Part shown: piece after piece, positions 13,001 through 23,269 of the stretch
Layout: each line of letters opens with the position of its first letter
How positions within the stretch are numbered: the stretch's first letter is position 1
Origin: Chlorella sorokiniana
Taxonomy: Eukaryota; Chlorophyta; Trebouxiophyceae; Chlorellales; Chlorellaceae
Direction: 5' to 3'
Length of the DNA: 64,000 nucleotides
Assembly (NCBI GenBank): GCA_025917655.1
Contig: CP084619.1
Location: forward strand, 3,019,001-3,083,000
Position numbers and translations under genes: made by a program
Notes under the pieces: model-generated
Database searches by the model: none
What the model was told of the DNA's origin: nothing
The model's input: the letters and a program-made list of their open reading frames with translations, nothing else

Positions 13001-15141
13001 GCAGCTACGTCACTCAGCACCTGCAGCCGCAAAGACAATTTACAGCGAGTACTGCTGCATGGCGTACTAAAATCGCACAAGCAGGGCCGTCAGCCCACCT
13101 GCAGCGCTTCATCGCGGCGCTGTCCCGACCACAGCACAGCAGTTGGTAGCTGCGGAGCAAGGGGGAGAGGTTGGTGGGAAGGAGCATATGCTGCAGGGCC
13201 AGGCGTGGAATGCAAAGCATATGGGGGCATAAACATAAACCAGTGCTGCAGGGTGTCGGCAGCGCTGGCCTGCTCACCAAGGGCGGTATGGAAGCTGCCT
13301 GGTCATGCATGAGCGCAATGAGCGGTGACACCACCAGGGTCAAGCCAGGCAGCACAACCGCAGGCAGCTGGTAGCAGAGGCTCTTGCCCATGCCTGTGGG
13401 CATGATGCTCAGCAAGCTCTCCCCACCCAACAGACGCTGCACTGTGGCCAGCTGCAGTCCGCGGAAGGCTGAGTGGCCAAACACGCTGCGCAGCACGTCA
13501 GTCAGCGCCCCCTCGCTGGGGTCAGCCAGCACCGCGGCGTGCCGCTCGGCGGGGTCTGGCAGCAGCGGCTGCTCGGTGATTGGTGGTTGACGCATCCCAC
13601 AACTGCCTGGGCGTGCTGCTGCAGAAGAGCCTGCTGTTTGCGCCTGTGCGACGGACAGGCCAGGTTTCTGGCACGTGCCCGCCGGCTTGGCGCCGTGGGG
13701 GCTCTGGCCGCAGTCCTCGTCGCTGCTGATGTTGCAATCCACCGCCAAGCCTGCTTGCGTTTTGTGGTCTACAGTACACTCCCTGGCAAAGTGGCCTGTC
13801 CCGCCGCACTGAAAGCACCGGAGGCGGCTGCCCTGCCAGCCTTCCAAAAAGTCGCCGCCGTCGCCAACTTGTCTCATACGAGGCGCTGCACGAATAGTGT
13901 ATGCACGTGGTGACCGGAAAGGAGGTGGTAATAGGTTTCCTGCTAAATTGCTGGAAAGCAGCACCAGGGCTCACCCACAACACTGCACCACTTGCCCAGC
14001 ACTCACTCACCCTGCCACCTGCTGCCGCCCCTGCCGCCTCCATGCTTGCGCCTCTTACTGCCATGCTTGCTGCTATACTTTGTGCTGCCACGGCCCTTCT
14101 GCAGGCCCAGCCAAGTTGGCCGATCACAGAGGTGCAGCATGCCGCAGGAGGGATCGCCCGCAATGCGTGTGCTCGCCCCCAGAGGCACCCACCTTGAGGT
14201 CAATGCGCACAAAGTTGTTGCCCCACCCGCTGTTGATGCCATGTCCACGTCCTGGGACCTGCCGCTGCCTGCGCCGCTGGTGACCTCGCCCCCTGGCTGC
14301 GTGGCTTGCCTATGCAGCCGCACCACGTTCACACCGTCAGCTGTGCGATGGAAACGGCCCTCAGCTGTTCCGCCAATCGCAACGGCTGTGGTGGGCATGT
14401 GCCGAGCATGCGTCTGGGCTGCTGAGGTGGGGCCACGGGGCTGCAGTGCAGGACGCTGGGTAGCGGCATCTTCCTCATGAGGGTCAGCTGGCAACAGCTG
14501 CCCCACCGCCTCTTGCCTCGAGCCCCCAAGGTCTGTGGCTGCATGTGGCACTGTAGCATGTTGATTCTGTAGGCGCTGCCCTGGCTGGTCAACATTGCCT
14601 GAGGCCGAGCCGGCTGGTAACTTCCAATCAAGGAAAGAGCTGGTTGCCCATTCGTTTGGTGCCGAGCTGGTGCGTGCTCGCTGGGAGGCCGACTACTCGG
14701 CTCATCTTGCTGCCATGCTGTTGTTAGATCGTCGCTGCCGTCCCCCTTCTCAACTAGACAGGTTGACTTTCCAGCCTCTGCTGCGCTGCGCTTGGCTGCA
14801 GCGCGGTCAGCGTCTGCTGCGGCCGCCGTTTTCATGGGCCGCCAAAAGCTGGGTGCTCTGCTGCTGGGTGCGCAAACTCCTGTCGCAAGCAAGGATCTAG
14901 AGAACTTTCTGCACTGCTGCTGCTGATTGTGATGCAGTAGCACATCACCCTTCAGGCCCATCAAGTTGCACGGGCGCAGGGGCAGAGCTGCCGCCGAGCA
15001 TGGCGGCAGGTGCAGCCATGGCTGTCCATCGTCCTCGCTAACCACCTCCTCCTCAAGTAAATCTGGACATTGAAGCGCTGCAGCGCCTGCTGAGCGCGTT
15101 TCATCGTCGCTGTCCACCACGCCCTCCGTCGATGTTAGCAT
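10086..15141 (-). CDS. RecQ-family DNA helicase, RECQL4-like, with zinc knuckle
   Basis: Minus-strand, multi-exon gene; ATG at 15141-15139, stop at 10088-10086. The N-terminus is acidic and low in complexity. It is followed by a basic stretch with [12 protein letters not shown] (about 14230), a CCHC zinc knuckle [14 protein letters not shown] (about 13810) and the helicase core: motif [15 protein letters not shown] (about 13390), [18 protein letters not shown] (about 12895), [38 protein letters not shown] (about 12280), [13 protein letters not shown] (about 11940) and IGRAGRDGG (about 11640). After the core come [19 protein letters not shown] (about 11230) and [17 protein letters not shown] (about 10230). 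The zinc knuckle, the YLE-HP block and the ILHGVGSP block are RECQL4 features and are absent from BLM/WRN. The clearest exons are 10086-10643, 10784-10957, 11114-11647, 11858-12007 and 12197 to about 12381. RECQL4 acts in replication initiation and repair. I do not see a clear Sld2-type N-terminal domain; it may be missing or in an unrecognised upstream exon. Confidence 0.85.
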
Positions 15142-15183
15142 TCTGAGGCCCGCCGGCGAAATTTCAAGGTGCTCGATGCGTGG

Positions 15184-16111
15184 CTATAAGTGCTGGACGT
15201 TCCGAAATACAGCTGTTGCCCGTTGTCTCACGTTTTTGAACGCCTTCTTATTCAGCAGGGCCTGCCACCTGGGCATCCAACAACGCCGGGACTCGTCAGC
15301 CTCGACAGCCTCCTTGCCGACAATATCCGTTTTGATCGCGCTGCGCTTTGTCAGGCACCTGACTGCACCCTCGCCTGTCTCTGCTGTCTCTGTGTCGCAC
15401 CGTGCGGCTCACAAGATCCGGCACGCGCTATCACCCGCAGATATCTCCGTGAGCGAGTGTTTTTCTCGACTTGTGCTGCTCCTTGCTGCGCTGGACTGCG
15501 CTCTGGTCTGCAGATAAAACAGGGTCACTTGTTTTTGGCTGCTTAGCTGAGATGGTGATTGCTGCACCGGCCGTGATGGAACGTGCCGCAAGTGCCTTTG
15601 GGTCTGTGCCCACCACCGCCGCCGCTGCCTGTGCCGCCGCGCTGTGCACAGCAACACTCTGCTGCACTTGTGGATATGATGGTTCTAGTAAAAGGTCTGA
15701 GCCTGTTGATGCAACACCCTTTTTGCTTGGGTCCAATCAGCGGGCATCCCTATGCGCACCTTCCTGGCCGCTGTCCTGCGCTGTGCGGAACCCTGGCTGT
15801 GTCCCGAGTCCTTGGGCAATAGCTGTCGCAAACGCACAAACACACCGCTGCGGAAGTCGGGGCCTGGCTTTTCAGGGGCTTGCTCCTGGGCACGGTGCTC
15901 AAGTTGCACACTGTCGTAAGAAAGGCGGGCCGAGAGCAACCTTGCAGGCGGTGGCAGCAGGGCTGCGCTGGGCCCGCATCCCTAGCACTGGTGGCGTTGC
16001 TCCTTGCTGGCACATGACGTTAATGCATCTCCTGATCCACCGACTCGTTCCATTTGCACACAGCTCAATAGCTTGTTGCTTGACTTGTATGGGCTTACCA
16101 CCTAACGTCAT
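15184..16111 (-). CDS. Unrecognised minus-strand gene, broken frames
   Basis: Three stretches on the minus strand read like real protein: one from an ATG at 16111-16109 starting MTLGGKPIQVKQQAIEL; one at about 15915-15700 containing FRSGVFVRLRQLLPKD; and one ending at a TAG at 15186-15184 after MPRWQALLNKKAFKNVRQR. An Ala-rich stretch lies between (about 15560-15680). They need one or more introns or missing bases to join. I recognise no family. The end lies only 43 nt before the RECQL4-like ATG, so part or all could instead be an unspliced 5' extension of that gene. The start is 57 bp from the divergent GPDH start, so the two would share a promoter. Confidence 0.4.
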
Positions 16112-16168
16112 GGTTTGCTGCCAAGCTGCAGGACGCTTGGTTGTGGTGCATCTGTGAGCCGCCAAGCC

Positions 16169-18092
16169 ATGTCATCGAACAACATTGCAAACAGTGGCTT
16201 AAGCGCGGAACGCACGAAGATAGGCGTCTTGGGAGCTGGCGCATGGGGCACTGCCCTTGCTCTTCACTGCGCGCGCATGGGTCATGATGTCATGATTTGG
16301 GCCCTGGAAGCAGAGGTTGCCACTCAGATCAACGAGGAGCATGAGAACAAGACCTTCCTGCCGGTGAGATGGTGGTTGCATCGCCAACGAGCTAGTCCAG
16401 CCTTGCATGGCACATCAGGTTCACGATTTTCGCCGCCCCCGCCGGCCCTTGCAGGGCTTCCCACTCCCGAGTCTCTGCTTGCCTCCAACAACATAAAGGA
16501 GGTGGCAAAGCATGGAAACGTCTTGCTCATGGTGATTCCTACACCCTTTGTGGGACGCACGGTGAGGTTAATGAAAGGACGATGAGGTGCCGCCAATCTG
16601 GCTTGCCCAGAATCAATACAGTTTACGGTGTATACTGAAGCACCTTTCCTTCTTCATGATCCGCAGGTGTCGCAAATCACTGACGCTTGTGCTGATGATG
16701 CCATCTTGGTCAGCTGCACCAAGGGTGGGTGCTCTAATCTTCCTTATGTGCCTTTGTACTGTATGCGTGATTAGCATTCTACTTTTCGCTGCCCATCAGG
16801 TATTTTGAACGACACATTGGAGACTCCTAACCACATTTTGAAGCGTGTCCTGCCGGAGCAGTTGCATGGAAGGTGATATACAGTTTGCAAGTCTATTTCC
16901 AGCGTGATGTTCTGACGCGTTTCACCCGCTCAAGAAGTGATGCACGGCTCCCAACTGCTGCATCCGCACCTACAGGCTTGCTTACCTCAGTGGACCTTCT
17001 TTTGCAGCTGAGGTTGCCAGAGAAATTCCCACTGCTGTCACCATTGCCAGCGAGGACGATGCAGTTGCGCAACGTGTCCAGGTACTGATGCTGAAAGCTT
17101 GCCTTGTTTGTATGCCGTGCTGCTGCCACAAATGTCAAACAATTGCCAACCACAGGGGAGCTGCTTCTTCAGCTCACGCTGTCCACGACTTGTTTGCTTT
17201 CTTTATAGGAGATGTTATCAACTCCTCGCTTCCGTTGCTACCGCACGCATGATGTGATTGGTGTGGAGTTGGGCGGCGCGCTGAAAAATGTGCTTGCAAT
17301 TGCATGTGGCATCAGTGATGGGCTTGGCTTTGGGTCCAATGGGCGCGCTGCGCTGGTCACAAGAGGGTTGGATGAGATTACTCGGCTCGCCGGTGAGTTT
17401 GTATAAGCTTCTGTCTTTGCCTGGTTGATCAGTCTGCCCGTTTGCTCCTTTCCAAGTGCATTTCCCAAGTGCAACTCCGCATGTGATTACACTAAGAGAC
17501 CCCCTCCACACCCCCACCCCACCACACTGGTGCAGTTGCATCGGGCGCCAGCCCTCTCACCCTTGCGGGCCTGGCAGGCATTGGCGACATTGTGCTCACC
17601 TGCACAGGCGACTTGTCTCGCAACCGCACCGTGGGCATCCGGCTGGGCAAGGGCGAGAAGCTGGAGGACATCACCGCCACTATGAAAGGCGCAGTGGCGG
17701 AGGGTGTACTGACATCGCGCAGCGCACACCATCTGGCCCAGAAAATGGGCATTGAGTGCCCTGTCATTGAGGGGATCTACAGGGTGAGGTTGCAGATCAT
17801 GTGCCGCTCAACAACAGCAGCAGCAGTATGACGGAAGGGTGGCGTGAACACGGCCTGTATGGGTGGCCTTGAGAACATGAACCAACCAGCATTGGCGTGA
17901 GTGAAAGCTGCAAGATGTTGGTCTATGCAGGTCATCCACGAGGGTGCTGACCCTGTGGAGGTAGTAACGCAGAATATGAGCAGGCCCTTGAAGCCTGAAG
18001 TCAACCCCATGGTGGCAGAAGCAGCACACCATGCCGAAGTCCCGGCAAGGGAGCAGCCAATCAGCAAGCCTGGTTGTTCAATTGGCTGCTGA
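16169..18092 (+). CDS. NAD(P)-dependent glycerol-3-phosphate dehydrogenase (GpsA/GPDH type)
   Basis: Eight exons: 16169-16363, 16455-16561, 16667-16724, 16800-16872, 16976-17081, 17209-17392, 17536-17783 and 17931-18092. The product of about 377 residues reduces dihydroxyacetone phosphate to glycerol 3-phosphate for glycerolipid and glycerol synthesis. The Rossmann motif is [16 protein letters not shown] near residue 20. [11 protein letters not shown] and the GpsA signature [17 protein letters not shown] with [10 protein letters not shown] follow, with the substrate-site lysine in [24 protein letters not shown] lies in the C-terminal domain. Exon lengths total 1133 nt, one short of a whole number of codons. 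The mismatch falls at the exon 1/2 border, so one base is probably missing there. No clear transit peptide or PTS1 was seen, so location is unsettled. The next upstream in-frame start would be a non-ATG codon, so the ATG at 16169 was chosen. Confidence 0.93.
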
Positions 18093-18296
18093 GGCCTTCT
18101 ACACTTTCAGCTCGAACCAAGCTCGAACAAGAGAGATTTCACTTATACAATACAAGGATCCATGGCCAATAAGCGTGCGGCATGTTCACAAGCGAGCAAG
18201 TTTCTTTCGAGGGAAAATAAAGACCATTGCAATCTGTTAGCAACAAGAAACCCTCTTGCTTGTTCACGATTGGATTAGTATGGTATTGGGAAGCCA

Positions 18297-18301
18297 TGTA
18301 A
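18297..18301 (+). terminator. TGTAA polyadenylation signal for GPDH
   Basis: TGTAA lies 205 nt past the GPDH stop, just before the first retrotransposon debris. Confidence 0.55.
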
Positions 18302-18357
18302 TTTTGAAGTATTACCGCCACTCATTGTCCAGGCAACGTTGGCGAGGTGTGCACCCT

Positions 18358-18671
18358 TGCGTTCGCGTGTGAGTTGCATGGGCCCTATGCCCCATCCGCG
18401 AGGGACAGTGACTGTCCCGAAGGCTGACATTGAACATCTGTACCATGACCCTCGAAGACGCGGCCTAGGTCAGGGGCATACTGCAGGAAGCGCCATCCAA
18501 GCCCAACGTGCACCAGTCTGAGAGGGGGACTCACACTTGAGACGTACGGATGCAAAATGCAGCAAGCACAAGGCATGGCAAGCAACCGTGAACACAAGCA
18601 TGATGAGAAGGAAACCCTTGCATCGATGCAAGCAGAAAAAAAGAACAAAGAGTCAGAAAAGGCAAGGAAGA
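18358..18671. mobile_element. Degraded LINE1 3'-UTR debris
   Basis: Positions 18358-18440 match the plus-sense LINE1 end (GTTGCATGGGCCCTATGCCC, then GGGACAGTGACTGTCCC) with mismatches and no tail. Positions 18548-18671 match the opposite strand of the LINE1 3' UTR seen at 18860-18985. This is an old, diverged pair into which the next LINE1 copy is inserted. Confidence 0.55.
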
Positions 18672-19638
18672 ATGTTATGTTATGTTATGTTCCCTCGCAG
18701 ACGGGGCATAGGGCCCATGCAACTCAGACGCAAACGGGCCCATCCCTGTTGCAGCCAAAGCCAACAGACAGGAACGGGCTGGCCCTCGAAACCGGGAACT
18801 CATCAGGCCAGCAGCGCACGGGAGTCAAAGCCCGGGCCCGCGCACCCCATCGCGCCGAGGTGAAGATGCAGGATGCAGCAAGCACACGGGATGGCAAGCA
18901 AGCATGCACGCAAAGCATGATGACAAGGATGCAGAGCAAGGAAAAATTGTGAAAGAGTCAGAAAAGGCAAGGAAGAATCCAACGCAAGCCGGGCACGGGC
19001 TGGTAGGGGCCGCGAGAACGGCGACGTGGGCCCACTCAAGCCGGGGTCGCCTCGCGCTGGGGCCGGGGCTCAGACTCGCTGCTGTGGGCGTCGTCTCCAG
19101 CCAACGACAGACGGTAGCAATGGTGCACAAAGCTAGCCACCGCCACGGATCCTGCGCAAGGAACTGTGCCAAGGTTTTCGCCTCGCCAACGGACCGCTGG
19201 GCGGACCCTGACCGACCCCAAAAACGGACTCACTATAATCGGCTCGCAGGCGGGCATCTTTGGGCAGTCAAACACCATGTGATGCTCGTCCTCCACGGCA
19301 CCCAACGAGCAGTGGGGGCAAACCCGGCTGGGCCTGTCCACCCCCTCATGCCGCCCAGTCTCCACCCGCAACCAATGATTGCCTGTGCGGAACCTGGCCA
19401 GGCTGGCCATGCGCGCCCGGCTGTCAACCTCGGTCAGGTACGGTTGCGGGCGACGGCAGTACGTATCACGCGTGAGCCCCCCTCACACTAGCGCAGTAAA
19501 ACAGCACTTTGGGCTGGGATGGTGCCCCTGCAGGACGCCCTTGACGTACGCCTCGTCAGCGAGGCTGCACGCCTCGCCAACATCGACCTGGCAGGGCTCC
19601 CCACCATCAAGGGGACCCAACCCCAGGCTGCAAAGGTA
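18672..19638 (-). mobile_element. LINE1 non-LTR retrotransposon, 5'-truncated 3' end
   Basis: Read on the minus strand: the end of ORF2 with SLARFRTGNHWLRVETG and the zinc finger CPHCSLGAVEDEHHMVFDC (about 19300-19360), ORF2 stop near 19036, a 3' UTR of about 360 bp and a (CATAA)n tail that appears on the plus strand as GTTATG repeats at 18674-18690. The finger pattern CX2C...HX4C is typical of LINE ORF2 C-termini. It forms the left arm of an inverted pair with 20160-21043. Confidence 0.8.
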
Positions 19639-21043
19639 CCCAACAATCTGCATACCACCCCCTTTAGGTACCTTGGGGTGGAGGTACATCAGCTACACGC
19701 GTTTGGGCCCTTTGCCTGCGCAGAGTTGGGCAGGGCGGGCCTCCGGGCCTTGCACGCCATGCGGCGCAAGCTCTCACACATTGGCACGTCTGACTTTGGG
19801 TTGCAAAGGCGGCTTTTCCAGGCTTTGGTGCTGCCTGTGGTGTCGTACGGCTGCGAGGTGTGGGCGCCGCAGTTCTTGCGAGGGGGTGGGGAGAATGCTT
19901 CCGAGCGGCTCTTGCGCTCATTTTGCGGCACGCGATGGGGCGCCTGCCGCAAAGCACTCCCGCTCCTGTGGTGCTGGCCGAGGCAGGGTTTTACCCCTTG
20001 CCACTCACTGGAGCAAGCTGGTGACCCGTTTCTGGAACAGGCTGGTGGGCCTCCCAGATACGCGCGTCACCAAGTGGGCGCTCATTGAGCAGTTAGACCT
20101 TTTGCGGGCGCACGGTGGGGCGGGTGGGGTGGCTCGCCAGCCGTGGGGGCCCAGGTTGTAGGATACCTTCGCAGCCTGGGGTTGGGTCCCTTTGATGGTG
20201 GGGAGCCCTGCCAGGTCGATGTTGGCGAGGCGTGCAGCCTCGCTGACGAGGCGTACGTCGAGGGCGTCCCTGCAGGGGGCACCATCCCAGCCCAAAGTGC
20301 TGTTTTACTGCGCTAGTGTGAGGGGGGCTCACGCGTGATACGTACTGCCGTCGCCCGCAACCGTACCTGACCGAGGTTGACAGCCGTGCGCGCATGGCCA
20401 GCCTGGCCAGGTTCCGCACAGGCAATCATTGGTTGCGGGTGGAGACTGGGCGGCATGAGGGGGTGGACAGGCCCAGCCGGGTTTGCCCCCACTGCTCGTT
20501 GGGTGCCGTGGAGGACGAGCATCACATGGTGTTTGACTGCCCAAAGTATGCCCGCTTGCGAGCCGATTATAGTGAGTCCCTTTTTGGGGTCGGTCAGGGT
20601 CCGCCCAGCGGTCCGTTGGCGGGGCAGGGAACCTTGGCACAGTTCCTTGCGCAGGATCCGTGGCGGTGGCTAGCTTTGTGCACCATTGCTACCGTCTGTC
20701 GTTGGCTGGAGACGACGCCCACAGCAGCGATTCTGAGCCCCAGCCCCACCGCGAGGCGACCCCGGCTTGAGTGGGCCTACGTCGCCGTTCTCGCGGCCCC
20801 TGCCAGCCCGTGCCCGGCTTGCGTTGGATTCTTCCTTGCCTTTTCTGACTCTTTCACAGTTTGCCTTGCTTTGCATCCTTGTCATCGTGCTTTGCTTGCG
20901 TGCTTGCTTTTTTTTTTTTTTTTTTTTTTTTTGAGTGCTTGCTTGCCATCGCGTGTGCTTGCTGCATCAAGATCTGCATCTTCACCTCGGCGCGATGGGG
21001 GCGCGCGGGCCCGGGCTTTGACTCCCGTGCGCTGCTGGCCTGA
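19639..21043 (+). mobile_element. LINE1 copy: RT thumb, C-terminal zinc finger and part of 3' UTR
   Basis: Plus-strand frames carry RYLGVEVHQL, then LVLPVVSYGCEVWAPQF (about 19820-19880), the RT thumb block of LINEs. The inverted partner of the left arm starts near 20160 and carries the zinc finger CPHCSLGAVEDEHHMVFDC (about 20490-20540). Frames are broken. The copy stops abruptly at 21043 without the hairpin or tail that normally end LINE1. A pure poly(T) insertion lies at 20908-20932. Confidence 0.75.
20908..20932 (-). repeat. Poly(A)-only retro-insertion (T25 on plus strand) with 9-bp target duplication
   Basis: T25 plus GA interrupts the LINE1 3' UTR. GTGCTTGCT occurs on both sides (20900-20908 and 20935-20943). 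LINE2 tails here read T-run then GAGGGGGTGC on the plus strand, so this looks like a LINE2 event truncated to almost nothing but its tail. Confidence 0.6.
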
Positions 21044-21571
21044 TGATACGCTTTAGCACGCTTCTCGCACACTGACGCACCTGCTCGGCTTTTGTCGGGT
21101 GACTGTCGAGCGACTTTCGGCGCCTCGCGCGGTTGGAAATCTTCAGCATAATTAGATAAGTGTTTCGCACACGCCCGCACTTGCTTACAGCGCGCGTGTT
21201 TTGATTCTGGCAGTTAGTCGCACTTGCGCCTTTTGCCAGCGCTTTCCGCGCCGCTGTTCGTTGCATTCAATTTAGATACATGGTGGCTACTCGCAGAAGC
21301 CGCCTGGAGCATGGCGTTGGAGATCAGGTCTGGGAGGCCGAGGCGGCGGCCGTTGGCGCTGCCCAGGACGCTGACCTGCCTGTCCTCCGGCGCAAGGCTC
21401 ATCTGTGGGCGTCTCCCTCCCTCCCAAGGTGACCACTGTTGCCCTCCGCGATCGGCTTTTAGTCTTTTTGCGTTCGAGGGTGGCTGGAGGTGTCTCTCGG
21501 GATGGGATCGATGACGCAGTGGTGGCGGTTGGTGTCGTTGCGCCGCTTGTCGGCATGCAAACTGCCGATGC

Positions 21572-21645
21572 TTACGTTACGTTACGTTGCACGTGTTTAA
21601 CGTCCGCCTTCGGGACAATCACTGTCTCTGGCTTGCTTCAGCCGA
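21572..21645 (-). mobile_element. LINE1 3'-end fragment (tail insertion)
   Basis: A TTACG-repeat tail, then CACGTGTTTAACGTCCGCC and the hairpin segment of the LINE1 3' end, minus sense. Very short and diverged; only about 70 bp. Confidence 0.6.
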
Positions 21646-21816
21646 GGCTGACCCTGGCACCAGCAACACGGCATCTGTCGATGTTTCTGGTGCCAGGGGC
21701 AGTGGGGAGGTTGGGGTGGAGGCGACCAGCCCTCGCCGGCGTGTTATGCTGCCTGCTTTGCAGCGGGCGAGCGACGCGTCAAGCCCTCGCCAGGCGCGCG
21801 TCGCCGCTGTTGGGGG

Positions 21817-22120
21817 CAGGCCAGGGTGATACCCTCCCTGCCCATCCGCAGCGGCGTCGCCGCGTGGCGCGCACAAATGCTGGGCTCCGTGTTGCTGCTG
21901 TTCATGCCGTTGGTGTGGGTGATGCCGCACCTACGCAGCATGGGCAGCAGCGCGGGGGCGGTGGTGGGCAGGCCAGGGGTGATACCCTCCCTGCCCATCA
22001 GCAGCGGCGTCGCCGCGTGGCGCGCACGGCTGCTGGTCCCCGTGCTGCTGCTGTCGGTGCCGTTGGTGCGGGTGATGCCGCACCTACGCAACGTGGGCAG
22101 CAGCATGGGGGCGCCGGTGG
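21817..22120 (+). repeat. Two-copy tandem repeat, period about 152 bp, inside LINE1 ORF1
   Basis: The block starting AGGCCAGGGTGATACCC at about 21818 recurs at about 21970 and runs to GATGCCGCACCTACGCA in both units. Each unit encodes the pattern GDTLPAH..RRRRVAR in one frame, so the protein gains a duplicated basic segment. Confidence 0.7.
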
Positions 22121-22183
22121 GGAGTTGGCTGCCCATGGGCTGCAGGGTGGTGTGGGTGATGCCACTGCCCGTCCTGACGCCCA

Positions 22184-22275
22184 TGTTATGTTATGTTACA
22201 CGTGTTTAACGTCTGCCTTCGGGACAATCACTGTCCCTCGCAGACGGGGCATAGGGCCCATGCAACTCAGACGCC
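22184..22275 (-). mobile_element. LINE1 3'-end fragment (tail insertion)
   Basis: GTTATGTTATGTTACACGTG at the left edge, then the conserved LINE1 terminal hairpin and GGGCCCATGCAACTCAGACG, minus sense. Less than 100 bp of element retained. Confidence 0.75.
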
Positions 22276-22680
22276 CATCCTCGGCATGTAGCACTGGCGT
22301 CGCCCGGCCACATGCCGTTGGAGCAGGCAGCTTTGCTGTTGCAGTTGGTTGCCAGGCAGCACTCCCACCAAGCCGCCAGTACCAGTGGCAGGGGGGCCAG
22401 CAACCGCAGCATTCCAATGCGAGCCAAAAGCTGGTTTTCATGGGATTGCCTGTGGCAGCTGGCAGCCCTCCTGCGGCTGTGGAGCAGATGTTGCAACACT
22501 TCTGCTCCACAGTCATGGGCCTGCAGGTCACGCCGCAGGTCCATTTTGTGCGTGGTGCACATGCGCCGTGGGTGGGACGGCCTCAAAGCACGGTGGTGGC
22601 GACCTTCAGTATCTGTAAAGGACGCGCCATCCTCGCTGCTAAGAGGCACTTGCCCAGGGGGTGTTGGGTTAGCATCGACG

Positions 22681-22985
22681 TTATGTTATGTTATGTTACA
22701 CTGGTTTAACGTCTGCCTTCGGGACAATCACTGTCCCTCGCAGACGGGGCATAGGGCCCATGCGACTCAGACGCAAACGGGCCCATCCCCGTTGGAGCCG
22801 AAGCCAACAGACAGGAACGGGCTGGCCCTCGAAACCGGGAACTCATCAGGCCAGCAGCGCACGGGAGTCAAAGCCCGGGCCCGCGCACCCCCATCGCGAC
22901 GAGGTGAAGATGCAAGATGCAGCAAGCACACGGGATGGCAAGCAAGCACGCAAGCAAAGCATGATGACAAGGATGCAAAGAAAGT
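22681..22985 (-). mobile_element. LINE1 3'-UTR fragment
   Basis: A GTTATG-repeat tail at 22681 followed by about 300 bp of LINE1 3' UTR in minus sense, ending near the ATGATGACAAGGATGCAAAG segment. It abuts RT-side LINE1 sequence at about 22986. Confidence 0.75.
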
Positions 22986-23152
22986 TTGGAGGCCATTGGG
23001 CCGCATGGGTCACCCGACCACACCTGCCATTACGCCTCGCCGGTGGTACGACTACTTCAAGGGGTTGTTGGCACAACCCCTTGCCCCTTTGCCTTCCCAT
23101 GAGAGCTCTGGCCACACTCAACCCTTACCCGCAAACAACCCACCCATCCATT

Positions 23153-23207
23153 TTTTTTTTTTTTTCTCACCAAGACGGCATATAGCTTTTTGAGCAGCAG
23201 CTCCACA
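23153..23207 (-). mobile_element. 55-bp polyadenylated micro-retrocopy with 33-bp target duplication
   Basis: A perfect 33-bp direct repeat (23120-23152 and 23208-23240) brackets a T-run and about 41 bp. Its complement contains AAGCTATATGCCGTCTTGGT, also present in the LINE1 RT at about 25918-25937. A tiny 5'-truncated RNA piece was reverse transcribed with a poly(A) tail. Confidence 0.75.
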
Positions 23208-23269
23208 AACCCTTACCCGCAAACAACCCACCCATCCATTCGCAACCGAATGAGGTCGGCCTTGCGCCC

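Larger units (their letters stand above)
21280..22680 (+). pseudogene. LINE1 ORF1-like protein, interrupted
   Basis: Fragments in shifting plus frames: the N-terminus at 21280-21565, a Gln/Arg/Ala-rich repeat region at 21650-22180, and a C-terminal domain at 22300-22680 with VFMGLPVAAGSPPAAVEQML and VVATFSICKGRAILAAKRHL. That C-terminal pattern recalls the RRM-like nucleic-acid-binding domain of LINE ORF1 proteins. The assignment is by position and pattern, not by a recognised signature. Two minus-sense LINE1 3' tails interrupt it and a third abuts its end. Confidence 0.45.
21044..23269 (+). mobile_element. LINE1 5' part: leader, ORF1 and start of RT region, broken by LINE1 tails
   Basis: After a leader of about 230 bp, an ATG at 21280 opens an ORF1-like frame that continues, with a frameshift near 21400, as VTTVALRDRLLVFLRSRV. 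It resumes after inserted LINE1 tails at 21646 and 22290. Positions 22990-23269 hold WYDYFKGLLAQP, a block that precedes the RT in LINEs. The RT continues at 25639 on the far side of the TR-GAG element. The endonuclease expected between ORF1 and RT is missing, so this is a recombinant or deleted copy. Confidence 0.6.

Noticed and set aside
15471-16157. A 228-codon plus-strand ORF
   Set aside because: Composition is Ala/Cys/Trp-rich shadow-like, with no domain; the minus-strand frames look more protein-like.
21405-22709. A 434-codon host gene
   Set aside because: The open frame runs through two complete LINE1 3' tails in antisense, so it cannot be one natural protein; only pieces look like LINE1 ORF1.
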